The position numbers and the translations under genes are program-made. DNA of 64,000 nt from Glossina fuscipes (lineage: Eukaryota; Arthropoda; Insecta; Diptera; Glossinidae): NCBI RefSeq assembly GCF_014805625.2, contig NW_023998415.1:37487829-37551828 (forward strand). Direction: 5' to 3'. The notes under the pieces were generated by a model. The model saw nothing but the letters and a program-made list of their open reading frames with translations. It did not search any database and was not told where the DNA came from. Shown here one piece after another: positions 1 to 11,887 of the stretch. The stretch's first letter is position 1. The number at the start of each line of letters is the position of its first letter.

Positions 1-780
1 AAGCCTGCGACATATATATGACTTGTACTTATTTTATTTTTTATTCTATTTATGCGTGGGTAAACTGTACCGCGACCTAGAATATCTATTGTGCAATATA
101 TAGCTGATCGTCTTAGTTGCTGCTTAGTTGCTTATCCTACTTTTAGTTCTAGAATTTTTTTCTTTGGTTAAAATAATATTTTATTTACAGTGGCGAGCAA
201 ACCTGGATAAAATAAGACATTTGATTAGCTTGTCCTTATTAACTTATTCATGAATATTTATATTTTTTACAGTTAATTAGAGGAGAGTAAGGATTAATGT
301 GTTTATGCAAAACTTTGTTCTCTGCTGCAATAAGTACAGGAATTGTATGAGCTTAACGTACTATTTAATATTATGTATACACGTTTGCTCGTCACTGTAC
401 ATTATTATAAATTACATCAGATTCTATTTTATATCGGTGCACAATATTAATGAAATCCATTCCAATCCAATCTGTTTGTCTCCCTGCTATAAATTTTGTC
501 AATGCTTTTCATTATTTTCGAATTGTGACTGGTGGTGAGAGCTTTTTCAATGTCCTATGCGTAGTCACAAAGCTTAATCTAAAGGAACCGCAAGACCAAA
601 TCGCTGCGTTTCACGGGAACGGTAAAGGACTTTTAATTCTGTTGACTATAAATATATTAATATTTACTTACAGGCGTGCCTAGTATAACACGGTCAATTC
701 GTACCGCGCCGCACCGAAACCGTCTTATACAAAGCTTTTTAAATATTTATTTAAACTAACTAAGACGGACAGATCGATAG
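1..780. other. AT-rich intergenic DNA, no gene seen
   Basis: No coding region, RNA gene or recognisable transposon was found. Short open frames here are full of hydrophobic AT-codon residues and show no family motif. The missing first exon of Csad was looked for in this stretch and not found. Confidence 0.55.
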
Positions 781-839
781 ATGAACATATATTCCGGAGG
801 TGCATTTCGAATTTTAAATTGGCCAATCAATTTTTTACT

Positions 840-1175
840 CCTTTTAGAAAACAGAGATGCTCTCAGTTTACGTGATATTGTAGGCGTATCCTTTGATCGA
901 TTTGGCCAATTTTTAATACCAGCCTGTGCGCAATAATTTTGAATGTTTCCGCCAAATTGGAAATCGATAACTTAATGTTGGCCAGGAGAACGTTTATAAC
1001 AGATATTATACAGACGGATAGACAGCCAGCTGGATAGACGGACACGCTTAAATCGATTCAGAATTTGATAGTGATCAAGAATATATATATTTTATGGGGT
1101 CTCTGAACCTTTCTTTTGGGCGGTACAAACGTTTTGACAAAATAAATATACTTCTCATCGTTCGGTGATGAGTAT
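840..1175 (+). repeat. Dispersed repeat family A, copy 1
   Basis: This is a copy of the most frequent repeat in the window. Landmarks in order are a segment ending ACAGACGGATAGAC-like, a TTAAATCGATTCAGAATTTG block, a GATCAAGAATATATAT block, and GGGTCTCTGA followed by a TTC-TTTTGGGCGGTACAAACG block. The same landmarks recur near 7.2, 28.0-28.6, 33.4, 41.9, 48.9, 50.3, 54.5, 59.3-59.8 and 60.8 kb in both orientations. It has no coding capacity and is probably a non-autonomous transposon remnant; the class is not established. Confidence 0.7.
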
Positions 1176-1610
1176 CATATTAATTTTGATCAAAAGATAT
1201 AACTAATCTACGTTTTTCTTATCGCAAAAATGATTGAAACTCTTGAATAACTCCTGATATATCACGGCTTAATATTTCTTGACTTCGCTATTAGAGTGCA
1301 TTATATTGAGAAAGTTAACCTTTTCACTAATTACGGTAGAGCGTATGTAAATGCCACTACTAATCATTTGCTTGTGGTTGACTTTTCCTTTTTGTATTCG
1401 ACCAACGGTGTAAATAATGAATAGAACATTCTAATAAAATTATTTCATGATCTTCTGTGCTTGATTCCTAACTCTATAACTAAATTCTCTCACATGTATA
1501 ATTCCTCGTTTAACTCTTGGGAGATTACATACTTGCGCTCGCTTAGAGGTGAAGCATATTAGCACTATACTTAACGGGGTAATAATAATAATTGACAAAC
1601 ATATTGTAAC
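1176..1610. other. AT-rich spacer, nothing recognised
   Basis: This stretch separates the family A copy from the LINE remnant. No reading frame with family motifs, repeat unit or RNA structure was recognised. Confidence 0.5.
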
Positions 1611-1619
1611 TGGGCGAAG

Positions 1620-3210
1620 AGATGGTTATCCGTTCAGAAAAAAGGGAGTACTATTGTACGATCTTCCTAAAGGCTAACTCAAAAAATATGTGGAACATAT
1701 TGCCGGAAAGATGCGTTACGGCCAATGATAATGATATGTTATCCAGCCTGCATGTGAATGCAGCAATTATCTTCATTATACAAAGCCAGCATCAAATCCC
1801 TATATCGATCCTTGTGTATTGCAATTCTCTGATGGGCCGGACTCTTTCACTTTTGCCAACATCTGTTAAAGGCTCTTAATGTATTTAAATCCTCCGCTAA
1901 AGAGATCGATGACATCACTATTAAGCTAATTAAATTTATATATCATCGTTTCCCCAGGATTGGAAAATAGCCAAAATTAAATCAATGCAGAAACATGAAA
2001 ATTCGTTAGCCTTGAATAAGTTAAGACCTATTAGCATTCTGCTATCTTTTTTCTAAATGGTAGTACATATCATGAAACTGCACAGTTTGGATTCTGTGCT
2101 CACCGTAATATGTCCGGTCTCTTGATTCTTATTATCTTTATTGAATTAATTAGAGAAAATCTTAATCAAGGTAAAATATTTATACTTACATCTTTGGACC
2201 CTTCGAAGGCTTTTGGTCGAATCCCTCGTTCATTACTTATTGAGAAACTGTACTACAATTTTAAATTTTCTAGAAACGCTTGTTATTTTATGCAAAACTT
2301 ATTTACTCGATTCCAAGCAATTCGTTTCCATTAACAATGTTTCATTTGGTTAGATAGTTAAAGTGAAGTTTCTGAAGTTTCTTAGGGCTCGATTTTGCGT
2401 TCCACGTTTTTTAATGTTTTCTTGGACGCCTTAACTGAAGTTATAGAGACAGACGACTGTACATATTTACCTTACATCGGCGATATTTTGATTCTCTTGA
2501 GGTGTGAGAAGTAACGGTTGCATGCTCAACAATTTTATTTCGATTAACGAGAGCAAATCAGCAGCTGTAGACATAACGTGTTGAAATCTGTAGCATAGGA
2601 ATTGGGAAGCCTTTCATTTTTTGCTAGAGCTTTTTTCTTTAGCTTACTATTTACTAATGACACAGGCACTTTTCAAACCGAAAAAGGACAAAATTAATTA
2701 GCATAAAAATCATAGTAGACTTTTTTTCTAATGTCTAAACAGGATGACATCAGCAAATTATTTGATATGTAAGGGAAACGCACAACTATGGGTGCACATC
2801 AGTTTGAATACAAGTTTTTTGATAGTTCTGTTGAATTGCTATTCTTTCATTGCCAATCAACTTGGCTTTCATTTAAAGATGAAATTCATCCTCGATGGTA
2901 GCCGTTATTCGCCTTTCTTTATAAGATTCGAATGTAGTTCGTATGTATGGGATTTGCATGCAGGACGCATAACGCGAACGATTCAGAAGTACATGGATGG
3001 CTAGAGTCTCTGTCTGTGAAATAGCGGACAATGTTACTGTGCTTATGCGTAGTTACATTCTTTTGCTTTCTTACGACATCCTACTGATACTGCCTTAAGC
3101 GTCTTATTCGTTGGACCCATTTCGAACGAGCTGCCTACGGTAGTTTTTCTCATCGGTTCAGATCAAGTCGACCATACACAAACATTATCACTCTTTGTTT
3201 TTCCCTTACC
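1620..3210 (+). mobile_element. Decayed non-LTR retrotransposon (LINE), reverse transcriptase
   Basis: Fragments of a LINE reverse transcriptase can be read on the plus strand across shifting frames. Near 1960-2040 there is a segment like the RT fingers (QDWKIAK followed by a PIS-like stretch). At 2185-2330 the palm reads LDPSKAFGRIPRSLL, matching the D-x-SKAFD-x-I-S/PHxLL motif. At 2404-2500 the text NVFLDALTEVIETDD leads into YIGDILIL, the place of the catalytic YADD box; both the Ala and first Asp are replaced, so the enzyme is dead. 2744-3004 may be the RT tail, but the match is weak. Many stops and frameshifts show long decay. It lies directly upstream of the first visible Csad exon. Confidence 0.75.
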
Positions 3211-3361
3211 TACCATGGTGGATATGGCTAGAGAAGATACCCACCGAATGTACATAAGCAATATATATATATAAGAAAATAAAAAAAACACTATTAACTC
3301 CTTTTATATTTTAATTTAGTTTTGTTTTAGTTTTATGCATATGCTTTTTTTTCTTCCAAAG

Positions 3362-4989
3362 AAAATCATTGATTTGACGATTGATGAAAACAAATCGCTA
3401 ACCATGCCTGAAATAGAGAAAATCTGTCGTCAAGTCATAAAATATTCCGTCAAAACTAGCCACGGACGTTTTCATAATCAATTGTTTGGACAGATGGATC
3501 CGTATGGCTTAGCTGGAACTTGGATTAGTGAAGCTCTCAATACAAGTGCGTAAGTTGATGAGAATTGTGCAAATATTATGTAAAAACTCGACTCACTTCT
3601 AACTCACTTCTTTTGTGATTTTCTTAACTAACTAGCTATACATATGAAGTAGCACCAATTTTTTCATTGATTGAAACTGAAATAATAAAAAGGATTTGCG
3701 AATTATGCGGCTACGTTAATGGTGATGGTATCTTTTCGCCGGGTGGCTCAATATCTAATATGTAAATAGTATTTGATATTGTTGTTGATTTCGATGAAAA
3801 CGAATCATTTTAATACTCAAGGTATGGCTTGGCTTTGGCGCGTTATAAACGTTTTCCTAATATTAAAACTGCTGGCATGTTCGGTTTACCGCCTTTGGTA
3901 TTGTTCACATCGGAGGAATCTCATTATAGTTTAAAGAAAGCCGCACATTGGCTGGGCTTTGGTATGGACAATTGTGTTGAGGTTACGACCAATGAACGCG
4001 GACAAATGTCTGTAGAAGATTTGGAGGATAAAATATTGCAAGTCAAAGCCGACGGGCGCGTGCCTTTATTTGTTAACGCGACAGCCGGCACTACAGTGTT
4101 AGGCGCGTTTGATGATTTCGAAAAAGTGGCTGATATATGCGAAAAGTATGATCTTTGGTTACATGTCGATGTATGTTGTTGCACGTTGTTCGTTCTTCAC
4201 TTGTGTGTAATAATATTTTTCGTAATTCGTTAGGGTTGTTTAGGTGGATCTGCGCTGTTTTGTTATAAATATCGTCAGCTATTGAAAGGTCTACACAGAT
4301 CGAATTCATTCTCTTGGAATCCTCACAAGTCCATGGGTGCTCCGCTGCAGTGCTCCCTTTTTATAACTCGAGAGCTAGAATTGTTGCCTAAGTGCAACAG
4401 TTTAGCGGTTGATTACCTTTTTCAACAGGATAAATTTTATGATGTCTCCTACGACACAGGCAATAAGAGTGTACAATGTGGCCGTAAAGTGGATGCGTTT
4501 AAATTGTGGCTAATGCTAAAAGCACGCGGTTATGGCAGCTATGGTCGATTATTGGATCATGCTTTAGATATTTCAAAGGTGTTTGTAGATAAACTAAGGC
4601 AACGCGAAAGTCGCGGATTTCGCTTAGTTATTGATGAATTTCAATACACAAATATCTGCTTTTGGTATATACCAGAACATTTGAGGAATCTAGAAGAGAC
4701 CGAAGAATGGAAGCAGAAATTGTATGAGGTAGATATGAAAAATAGAATTTGAAGATAATGTTTTAATTTTCGGTTTACAAAGGTGGCCCCAAAAGTAAAG
4801 GAACTTATGATACGCGAGGGCACACTAATGTTGGGTTATTGTCCTTTGCAGTATCGTAATATAGGCAATTTTTTCCGTATGGTCTTCACCTGTTTTCCGG
4901 TAATAACAGACTCCGAGTTAGATTTCATTTTAAATGAAATTGAACGATTAGCCGAGCAACTGCACAAAGATATCAATGGTTTCGTTTAA
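3362..4989 (+). CDS. Csad: Cysteine sulfinic acid decarboxylase-like PLP enzyme (5' end not seen)
   Basis: This is a group II pyridoxal-phosphate decarboxylase of the CSAD / aspartate 1-decarboxylase / GAD family, which removes CO2 from cysteine sulfinate or aspartate to give hypotaurine or beta-alanine. The exons are 3362-3549, 3636-3761, 3822-4170, 4234-4728 and 4783-4989. All introns are GT-AG, the phases chain and no stop interrupts. Visible motifs are [25 protein letters not shown] then [51 protein letters not shown], the cofactor lysine in SFSWNPHK (codon 4327-4329), and [19 protein letters not shown]. The overall pattern fits the fly CG5618/Csad branch better than black or Gad1. About 454 codons are present against roughly 500 for the family. 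The N-terminus is missing: a strong acceptor (pyrimidine tract ending AAAG at 3361) opens exon 1, so an upstream exon lies outside the window or is lost. Met3335 is a less likely start. Substrate preference is inferred only. Confidence 0.92.
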
Positions 4990-5132
4990 AGCTTACAAAT
5001 GTCTTCTGCTTTACATTTCAATTCTATGGCTGCCACGTATAAATTTTTTGTTGCCTTTCACAACAATTAATACAACAACTTCGATATATTTTTATTTTTC
5101 TTCTTTGTCTTATAAGACTGCATTTAATATTT

Positions 5133-5138
5133 AATAAA
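5133..5138 (+). promoter_or_regulatory. Poly(A) signal for Csad
   Basis: A canonical AATAAA lies 144 bp after the Csad stop codon, inside an AT-rich 3' UTR-like stretch. It is the first perfect hexamer downstream on the coding strand. Confidence 0.6.
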
Positions 5139-5450
5139 ACTGAATGAAATCAAGTTTATAATGAAAGTAGATTTTATTTTTAATGCACTCTTTTCTGTGA
5201 CCAGGCTTATGATCGATTGTTGTAAGATAACAGTCGGACACCATCGCATTATCAGTGTTTGATCAACCTTTGAAGAATTTTCAAGATAGGGCACGAGTGG
5301 TATAACTGATCCTATACTATATATTATAGGTGAATGATACTATATACAACTCCATGTCAAGTCGGTCATCTGTAGGGCTTACACAATAGGCATGAATCAC
5401 TTCGCCGAAGTTTCATGCTTGCTTACGATAAAAAAAACAAAAGGAATTAA

Positions 5451-6142
5451 ATGATGAAAACTAATGTGGATGGAACGCAAAAAAAATTTACTATTACCGA
5501 ATATTTAGAGTGAGTAGTAATGATTTAGAAGTAAAGTAATTGAATGCTATATGAATTGTAGCCGAGAAACGTGGAACGGCAATTATGGACATGAAGAGTT
5601 CTTTCAAATAAAACAAAACCACAACGTTATCGTATTATCATATTGACATTGATAATGAAGATAATACGTGGACTGTGAAAATCCTCGCTGACATTGAGAA
5701 CGAAGCCTCGCGTACAAGTTATGAATTGTATAGTGTAGCCTGTTATGATCTGTTTTGGTCTAACAATTTATGGCTTGGAAATACTAGCAGCAACAATCTA
5801 TCGAATTGTGTTGATCGTAGATGAAAGAAGGACTTGTGAATATGTAAAAAAACATTTTAGAGTGACATTTTAGGAAGACGCCGCCCGCATTCATATTGAA
5901 ATACGTTTCACAAACAATGCCTTAAACATGCTATTACAGAGCGAAATACCTTAAACGCCGTGCGCAATGACTACATTTGCATCATACACCATGCGTCCGA
6001 ATATGATTTGTTTGTATGCATTCATATAGAGGCGAACACAAAGACTGCATTGCCTTGTTACAGCAAAGCAAACACTTGACAAATTCTTTTGCATTGACAA
6101 ACGAAGCAGTGATGTATTTATCAAAACAAAACAAAATCATAT
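5451..6142 (+). pseudogene. Broken intron-bearing gene of unknown identity
   Basis: Coding-quality text runs across this stretch but in changing frames. A first exon begins with tandem ATGs at 5451 (MMKTNVDGTQKKFTITEYLE) and ends at a GTGAGT donor near 5509. A TTGTAG acceptor precedes a second exon at about 5562 (RETWNGNYGHEEFFQIKQ). The frame then shifts to HIDIDNEDNTWTVKILADIE and on to SYELYSVACYDLFWSNNLWL. After another possible intron (acceptor TTTTAG near 5874) it reads EDAARIHIEIRFTNNALNML. Frameshifts then join NDYICIIHHASEYDLF to LQQSKHLTNSFALTNEAV, ending at a stop at 6141. Composition is less AT-biased than the flanks. The mix of beta-rich start and helical end is compatible with many families; I do not recognise it. 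At least three frame breaks argue for a pseudogene, though sequencing error is possible. It lies 460 bp after Csad, same strand. Confidence 0.5.
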
Positions 6143-6419
6143 GATTTGAATTTTTATTAAAACAACTCTGTTTATGATTACTAGAAGAAGGAACCTAAAA
6201 TACATTATATTGCTATATATATATATATGTTTGCGTTCTATATCATTTTTGATGCAGAGTGTAATTGTAAATTTTGAAATCGCTGAGTAATAGTATTTCG
6301 GCAATCGAAATTGATGAGAAAAATTTAGATCGGATGTGGCAATTTTTGGAACACCAATGCAAAACTTCTTACGACAGCTGAATGCCTATGTGCTAAGGTT
6401 TCAACTTTTGAAATGTTAT

Positions 6420-7135
6420 GATGCGAATTGGTTCACAAGAGTAATTTGATATATCAAATTTAAATTGTATCTCATTCTTTATAAGGATTTTCACGAATAA
6501 TAAGTTTCAAAAAAAAAGGTATAGTTTTTAATATTTTACGATATAAAATTAATTGATTGATAATAGCAATATGGTGTAAAAATTAACCGTAAGATATTTG
6601 GATCGCATAGGTCTATTTTTTAGATCCCACCAAATATTGGGGTGCACATGAAAGGTAAGCATTTACAGGCCGACAAAGTCTAATTTGTAGTTTCCTGTTA
6701 CGATAGCAAATGAAAAATAGTAAGAAGTAAATAATTTACTTTGCCAAATTAGGATCACATAGGTCTATCTCATGAACTTTACTCCATGTAAAACTTCTCA
6801 TAAATATTAAGCTATTGAGAAAGCGGTTTAATTTTTAATATTTTACGATGACAATTGGCCCATCCTAGCGAATGAGCCAAAACAATAAATTTGGGCCACT
6901 TAGGTCTGTTTATTACACCCTAACTTCTATTCGGATTCTAATGAAAAGCAAGCTCTTATGTGAAGAGAAAGTACAATTTCTAGTTTTCTATGAAGGAAAT
7001 TGAAAAATAATAAAATTTTTGGGAATTTCACTTTGCTAAATTTGGATCATATCATACGATGTTTCGGATATCGTCTAATATGCAGGCTTTCATGAAAAGT
7101 ACGCATTTGCATGAAAACTATGTGTAACATTTGAT
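6420..7135. repeat. Diverged tandem duplication, about 300-bp period
   Basis: Two related units are visible. The block TTTTTAATATTTTACGAT occurs near 6525 and again near 6831. A second block (TTTGCCAAATTAGGATCACA near 6740, TTTGCTAAATTTGGATCATA near 7030) recurs at a similar offset. A shorter motif, GGATCGCATAGGTCTATTT and relatives, appears near 6600, 6752 and 6892. No coding sequence is seen. Confidence 0.5.
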
Positions 7136-7201
7136 GTATAACAACGCGAGAACAAGTTGGTGTAGGGTATTTAATGGAAGCCTAGCTCAACTATAATCTT
7201 C

Positions 7202-7890
7202 TTACATGTCATATCCACGATTGAACGAAGGGCGTATACTAATTTTATTATAATGTTTGCAACACCCAAAAGGAAGCTTCAGAGAACCTATGAGGTATGT
7301 ATATTTTTGGTCAGCTTGAAATGCGGAATTTGTTAAGCCATGTCTGTCCGTCTGTACGATCTGCTTTGTTGACCCTCTCTTTATCGCAAAAATGAAGTTA
7401 TTGACTTCAAACTTCGTGGAAAGGTTGAACATTAGAGAAGATAGAAGGCTGAAATTGTCCACATTTACTTTACGAAATATTCTAGTATCTACGTGGCAAA
7501 ATGGAAAAGATCGGTCATACCCACATAAATTTACAAGCGATTAAATTCTCTTCATTTCACTTTCTTGAGGTTTAATGTTTATTAAAAATGTGATAAACAA
7601 GTCAGAACGTTGCAAATTATTTTGGTCATTCCTCAAATGGAGATATATTATGTGTCTAAAAATGCGTTAATTCTAAAATGAATATGGCGGACACCATAAC
7701 ATACCACGCCCGGGTAAAATTTTTTTTTACCATCGACATGGGTATCAAATGAAAGGATTTGAGAGTAGAATACGAAAAGCTAAATACATTAATTTTAAAT
7801 TAATTACGACGAACGTCACGGCGTGATCAATTAATTTTTTTTTAAGAACACCTCTCAATGGAGTAAAAAGTTAAAGCTAAATTGTATCTC
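7202..7890 (-). repeat. Composite repeat: family A plus family C, copy 1
   Basis: Positions 7202-7480 are a family A copy on the minus strand (GTTTGCAACACCCAAAAGGAAGC, then CATGTCTGTCCGTCTGT). Positions 7615-7890 are family C, with AATGCGTTAATTCTAAAATG, GGCGGACACCATAACATACC and ATGGGTATCAAATGAAAGGA. The same A-then-C order recurs inverted at 32795-33625, so A and C here behave as one mobile unit of roughly 0.7-0.8 kb. It has no coding capacity. Confidence 0.6.
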
Positions 7891-8800
7891 ATATAATAAT
7901 AAATAAAAGTATAGGGCGTTAAAAATTTTAATAGAGGTGGGTATGCGAGATTCGGCTTCATCCGGATACAACTCTCTTACTTATTTTAATTTCAATTGTT
8001 TTACTCGAGGGAAGAAGAAGGCATGAGTCTTTAAAGGAAATTAAAGCTATAAATTGAATTTGATGCACGCGTCAATTGATGGCTGATGTGCACACTCTTG
8101 CAAACACATCAAGTATATTTGTGAAGATTTGATCTGATCGCAATCAATGACTCTGAGTGCGTATTTTTGTTAGTGTTTTTGTGCATTTTATTTTGGATGC
8201 GATCATCCATTACACTTAATGTGCCACAGGGGCCTATTAAGTTCATCGACTGTCTGCAAAGCATCGAAATATGTGCGCGCGGATTGTCTGCAAATTTTGT
8301 ATGCTCGCACATATTTCTCATTCGCACGGATTCATTTCGGTGTCTGTAAAAACGCAACTATAACCTTAACTCCAAATTTAATTTTAAGTCTCTCTTTTCA
8401 TCTGTCCAGTGTCGGCAAAATCCGTGCGCAGATTCGTTCATAGACATAAAAATTGGAAACTTAGTAAGTTATTCCACTGCGCCGGATTTGTTGCATTAAG
8501 TAAGTAAATAATTTTCTGTTTTCATATGTTAAGTGTGCATGCGTATCTTTATCGCTTGCGCTTAGGTAACATACTACATTCAAAATGCGGTGGCATAGTT
8601 TACTTTGTCCTTACTCAAGAACACTGAGAACAGATAAGGAGCAAATACGGATTCAATTTGTTTTCTTTCTTAATTTAATGTGTTTAAGTATTCTGTTCGT
8701 AACCAATCTCACGATGAGCTTTCACTATTCACTTCAATATTTCCTTTCAAATCAACTTATTAGAAGAGGATCTGAAAGCTTTAGCAATAGTTTGTGCTTT
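7891..8800. other. Spacer, no gene recognised
   Basis: Between the composite repeat and the minus-strand LINE end, open frames at 8109-8443 overlap one another on both strands and none shows a recognisable domain or splice structure. The segment 8220-8345 is more GC-rich than its flanks but nothing else supports a gene. Confidence 0.45.
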
Positions 8801-8804
8801 AAGA

Positions 8805-9606
8805 TATTATTATTATTATAATTTTAGACTAACGGAATAAATTCTTAGACTAAAAAAAAAGACAGTGAGCACTAGCAACACAGGCTATCGGCTCTAATTT
8901 ATAAAAATACATTAGATATTGAGCCTAGTAGTTTTAATAAAGTAATATATCATATTGACTCTGTTCTTAAGCATCTACCATGGAAGATTTTGTGCTGACT
9001 GTGTATAAAAGATCCCACGTGTTACTCTCCAGCACTTGGGTTTTTTCAGCAATCATATTCCTGAAGACGTAATTTGGAGTGCATTCTTTCTTCTCCATAG
9101 ATAGCGAAATGCCAAAAGAGTAGTTTAAGGTAGTGAGTTGCGGTTAGTTCCTTTCGAACTTTCTTGGCAATAATTTCTCACATTTTTGCCCGAGAACAGA
9201 TTCGTTCAAATTAAACAAATTAGATACGATTTTAGTTTTCAATTCATAAAGTCTATTTTCTGAAGCTGGGAGACCAGTTTCGATTATAATGTTGTTGATA
9301 GGCGTCGTCAGAAAAGCAGAGCAACTTGTTCTAAGGGCTTGGTGATAGACCGACTTAGTGATGTTGAAATTAGATCTGCAGCTTTTGCTATAGATCATGA
9401 AAGCATCAATCAATCTTGCTTAAAGCAAGCATTTTGGTAAGATAAGCAATAGTGTTATTGTGCGCATGGCTTTTCCAAGCAACGTATTGTATGAAATTCA
9501 CCAGTAAAAGTATTCTGAAACAGTAAGCCGATCTGGATTGGTTTTCATCTGAGAAAGCGCTTACTGTGCCACACTGCCATCGACACGATTGCATTCGTTT
9601 ATACAC
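8805..9606 (-). mobile_element. LINE 3' end, minus strand (RT tail and 3' UTR)
   Basis: Read on the minus strand, 9606-9406 gives a stretch ending YLTKMLALSKID. The next frame (9413-9144) gives YHQALRTSCSAFLTTPINN followed by IIIETGLPASENRLYELKTK, the typical block after the RT domain in RNase H-bearing LINEs (consensus HHQALR..GAFRT.P...L..E.G.P.L..R). The 3' part ends with a UTR containing TTAGAGCCGATAGCC-like sequence and a (TAA)n tail at 8805-8820. This UTR matches that of the element at 15324-15948 almost base for base, so the two are one family. The RNase H domain present at 15330 is not evident here. Frames are broken and the copy is dead. Confidence 0.75.
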
Positions 9607-9609
9607 TAT

Positions 9610-11880
9610 CGGATTGCTCTTACTTTGTATTTGTCCATTGAATGAGAGGCAAAATGAAGCTACACTATTCGTGTGGCTTGTTCTTCATTTCTTTGTGTTT
9701 CGAACAATAAAAAAGTTTCCAAAATTTGTTCTGAAGCGGGCAATATTTTTATGTGGTTTTTGTGGTTTTTTTATTAGTGTGTGTGTGGTACACGTTTGCA
9801 TTTATTTTTTCTTTTTAACAGTGCTTGTGTGTGTGTGTGTGCATGCATGCGCATTTTGAAAGCACGACTCATTTGTTATTGCTTCTGCTATAGTTAATGT
9901 TGTTTTTATGCACTCGTACTCGTGCTCAAGTGCAGCAAGAAGTTATGTTGTGCTAAAGATTTATTTTAAAATCCGGCATGGTCGTACTTCTTTAGCCTTC
10001 AGCTTGAAACGTCACGAACAGTGACAACCGTATGGCATTGATGTTGTGCAACAACAATAACTGCATTTTGTTTTCTTTTATGTGGGTTGAAAGTTTTCCT
10101 TTTATTCTTCTTCTTCTTTACCGTCATCTTCTCGGTATTGTTTTCGCTATTTATTTTGAAATTGTGTGTAATTTTTCGAAAGATGCGCAAAAATTCTGCA
10201 GCTATTCGTATAGATTGCTGGATAAAAGCAACGCGGTATGAGGGACTTTGGGAAAAAGTTTCTGCTTAAGCGAACAAACGAACTGAAAGACATCCTGGTG
10301 ATTAAGAAGAATCGTTCTTAATGTTTTTAATATAAATGTGATAGATATACTCACAAAATAGGAAGAAATGTAAATAAAAGTAGGAGTGTTTAACGTTAAT
10401 TTTGTTTGTTCATAGTAAGTAAGAATTCTTAAAATGCAGAAATTTTTGGAATTTTCAAAAATGAACGCCCAAAGGAACCGAGAAAATGTACCAATAAGTT
10501 TTGGCAATAACGAAACATAGTGTACACTTTCCATTCATATTGAACTTTGCTGATACTTTATTGATTTAAAACTTTTCAGAACGTTTCCAGATATCAGAAC
10601 ATCTATTTCTTTCCTAATTCAGGTCGGATTTAGATAATCTTTTACCTTGTATAGATAAATCAGTTAAGTATATAAGCAGAATTACGACTTCGAAATTTTC
10701 GACAATAGATGGCTATGGCCAGACCTATTTGACTTCGGTTTCGTTCAACTTTGTGCGGTCCCTTTAAGTTACGCCCTGCAATATATCAAGTTTATATGCA
10801 TTTTTCTGTCGAGGTGAAAAAATTTTTTCATTTTTCAAGCGATTGCTTAACATGCTTTTGCATTGTACCGCAATTCTACTAAAAATGACTATTACCGTTG
10901 CCGCGTATGCGTATTTGCAAACATAATGGAAAATTTTGCAATAGATTTACTTGATTTCCTAATCTAAGTCTGTCAGGAATAACTCAACAGTGCCTTATGG
11001 TTGCGCCTGACCGAAGACGATCAGACAACTTTCTTCAGATCATTTAAAGATTAATTGAGTAGAACAACAATACAACTAACAATCTGAACTTTATGACATA
11101 AATGAGTTTGCTTGTGTGCTTTGTGTGGATATCGGGATTTATTATCTTAAGCTTATTGCGGAGACGCTTATGTATGTACTTGCACAATATCGTTAAAATT
11201 CATGAAATACGAGAACAAGTTAAAGGAAGGAACAAACAAACAAGAATTACAAGAACGGGAACAAAAATGCAAGAAATAAACGGCAGATATTGTACGCTTA
11301 ATAGGACGAACGCATTTACGAGTCGCAACATAAGTTTTACAAATATTTTATATGCAATTCGAAGTTATTCATTTCATTGCATTTTTTTGCATTTTTTTTT
11401 TTTTTCGTCATGTCGTTTGCTTTGTTTTCTTTATAATTAACGAGTCAATTAACTGAACCAGTCTTACGAGCTGGTATCATAAGGAGAGAGTTTAAAATCT
11501 ATGGACAATTTGCTTATTTCCAAACATAAGCTTTGAGGTTAGAACTTAAGGTTTGATTAAAAGTACACTTAACCGTTAGTTATTTAGAGCATGAAGATGT
11601 GGCGTTTAACACAATTTATTTCACATTTCTTCTTCCGAGTATTCTGACCGTTTTACTTAGTATTGCTTACCTTTCCATAATATTAAATGTCCTTAATAAA
11701 TACTCAGCTTTCAGTGAGCAATCTAAGCCAAAAGCCATGCCGAAATGATGATCGATTTACAAAAAATTTATATTTAATTGCCAGTATATAAAAAACTTTT
11801 GTACAACCACAATAGGACGAAGTACTTTTAATATTTATTTAATTTTTGTGCCAATACTCCTCTAATTTCCTTACCCAATT
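9610..11880. other. AT-rich non-coding DNA
   Basis: No gene is supported. It holds a TG-rich microsatellite near 9825-9846 and pyrimidine-rich strings. Open frames of up to 110 codons are leucine/phenylalanine-rich translations of AT DNA without motifs. Confidence 0.5.
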
Positions 11881-11887
11881 GCCTCAA

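Noticed and set aside
299..683. Two overlapping plus-strand open frames near the window start as the missing Csad first exon
   Set aside because: Their translations show no resemblance to the N-terminus expected before the KIIDLTI block, and no donor in suitable phase was found.
3924..4309. Minus-strand open frames over Csad
   Set aside because: They are antisense shadows of exons 3 and 4, whose plus-strand reading carries unmistakable family motifs.
8109..8443. Three overlapping open frames on both strands
   Set aside because: No domain, start context or splice support; mutual overlap suggests chance.
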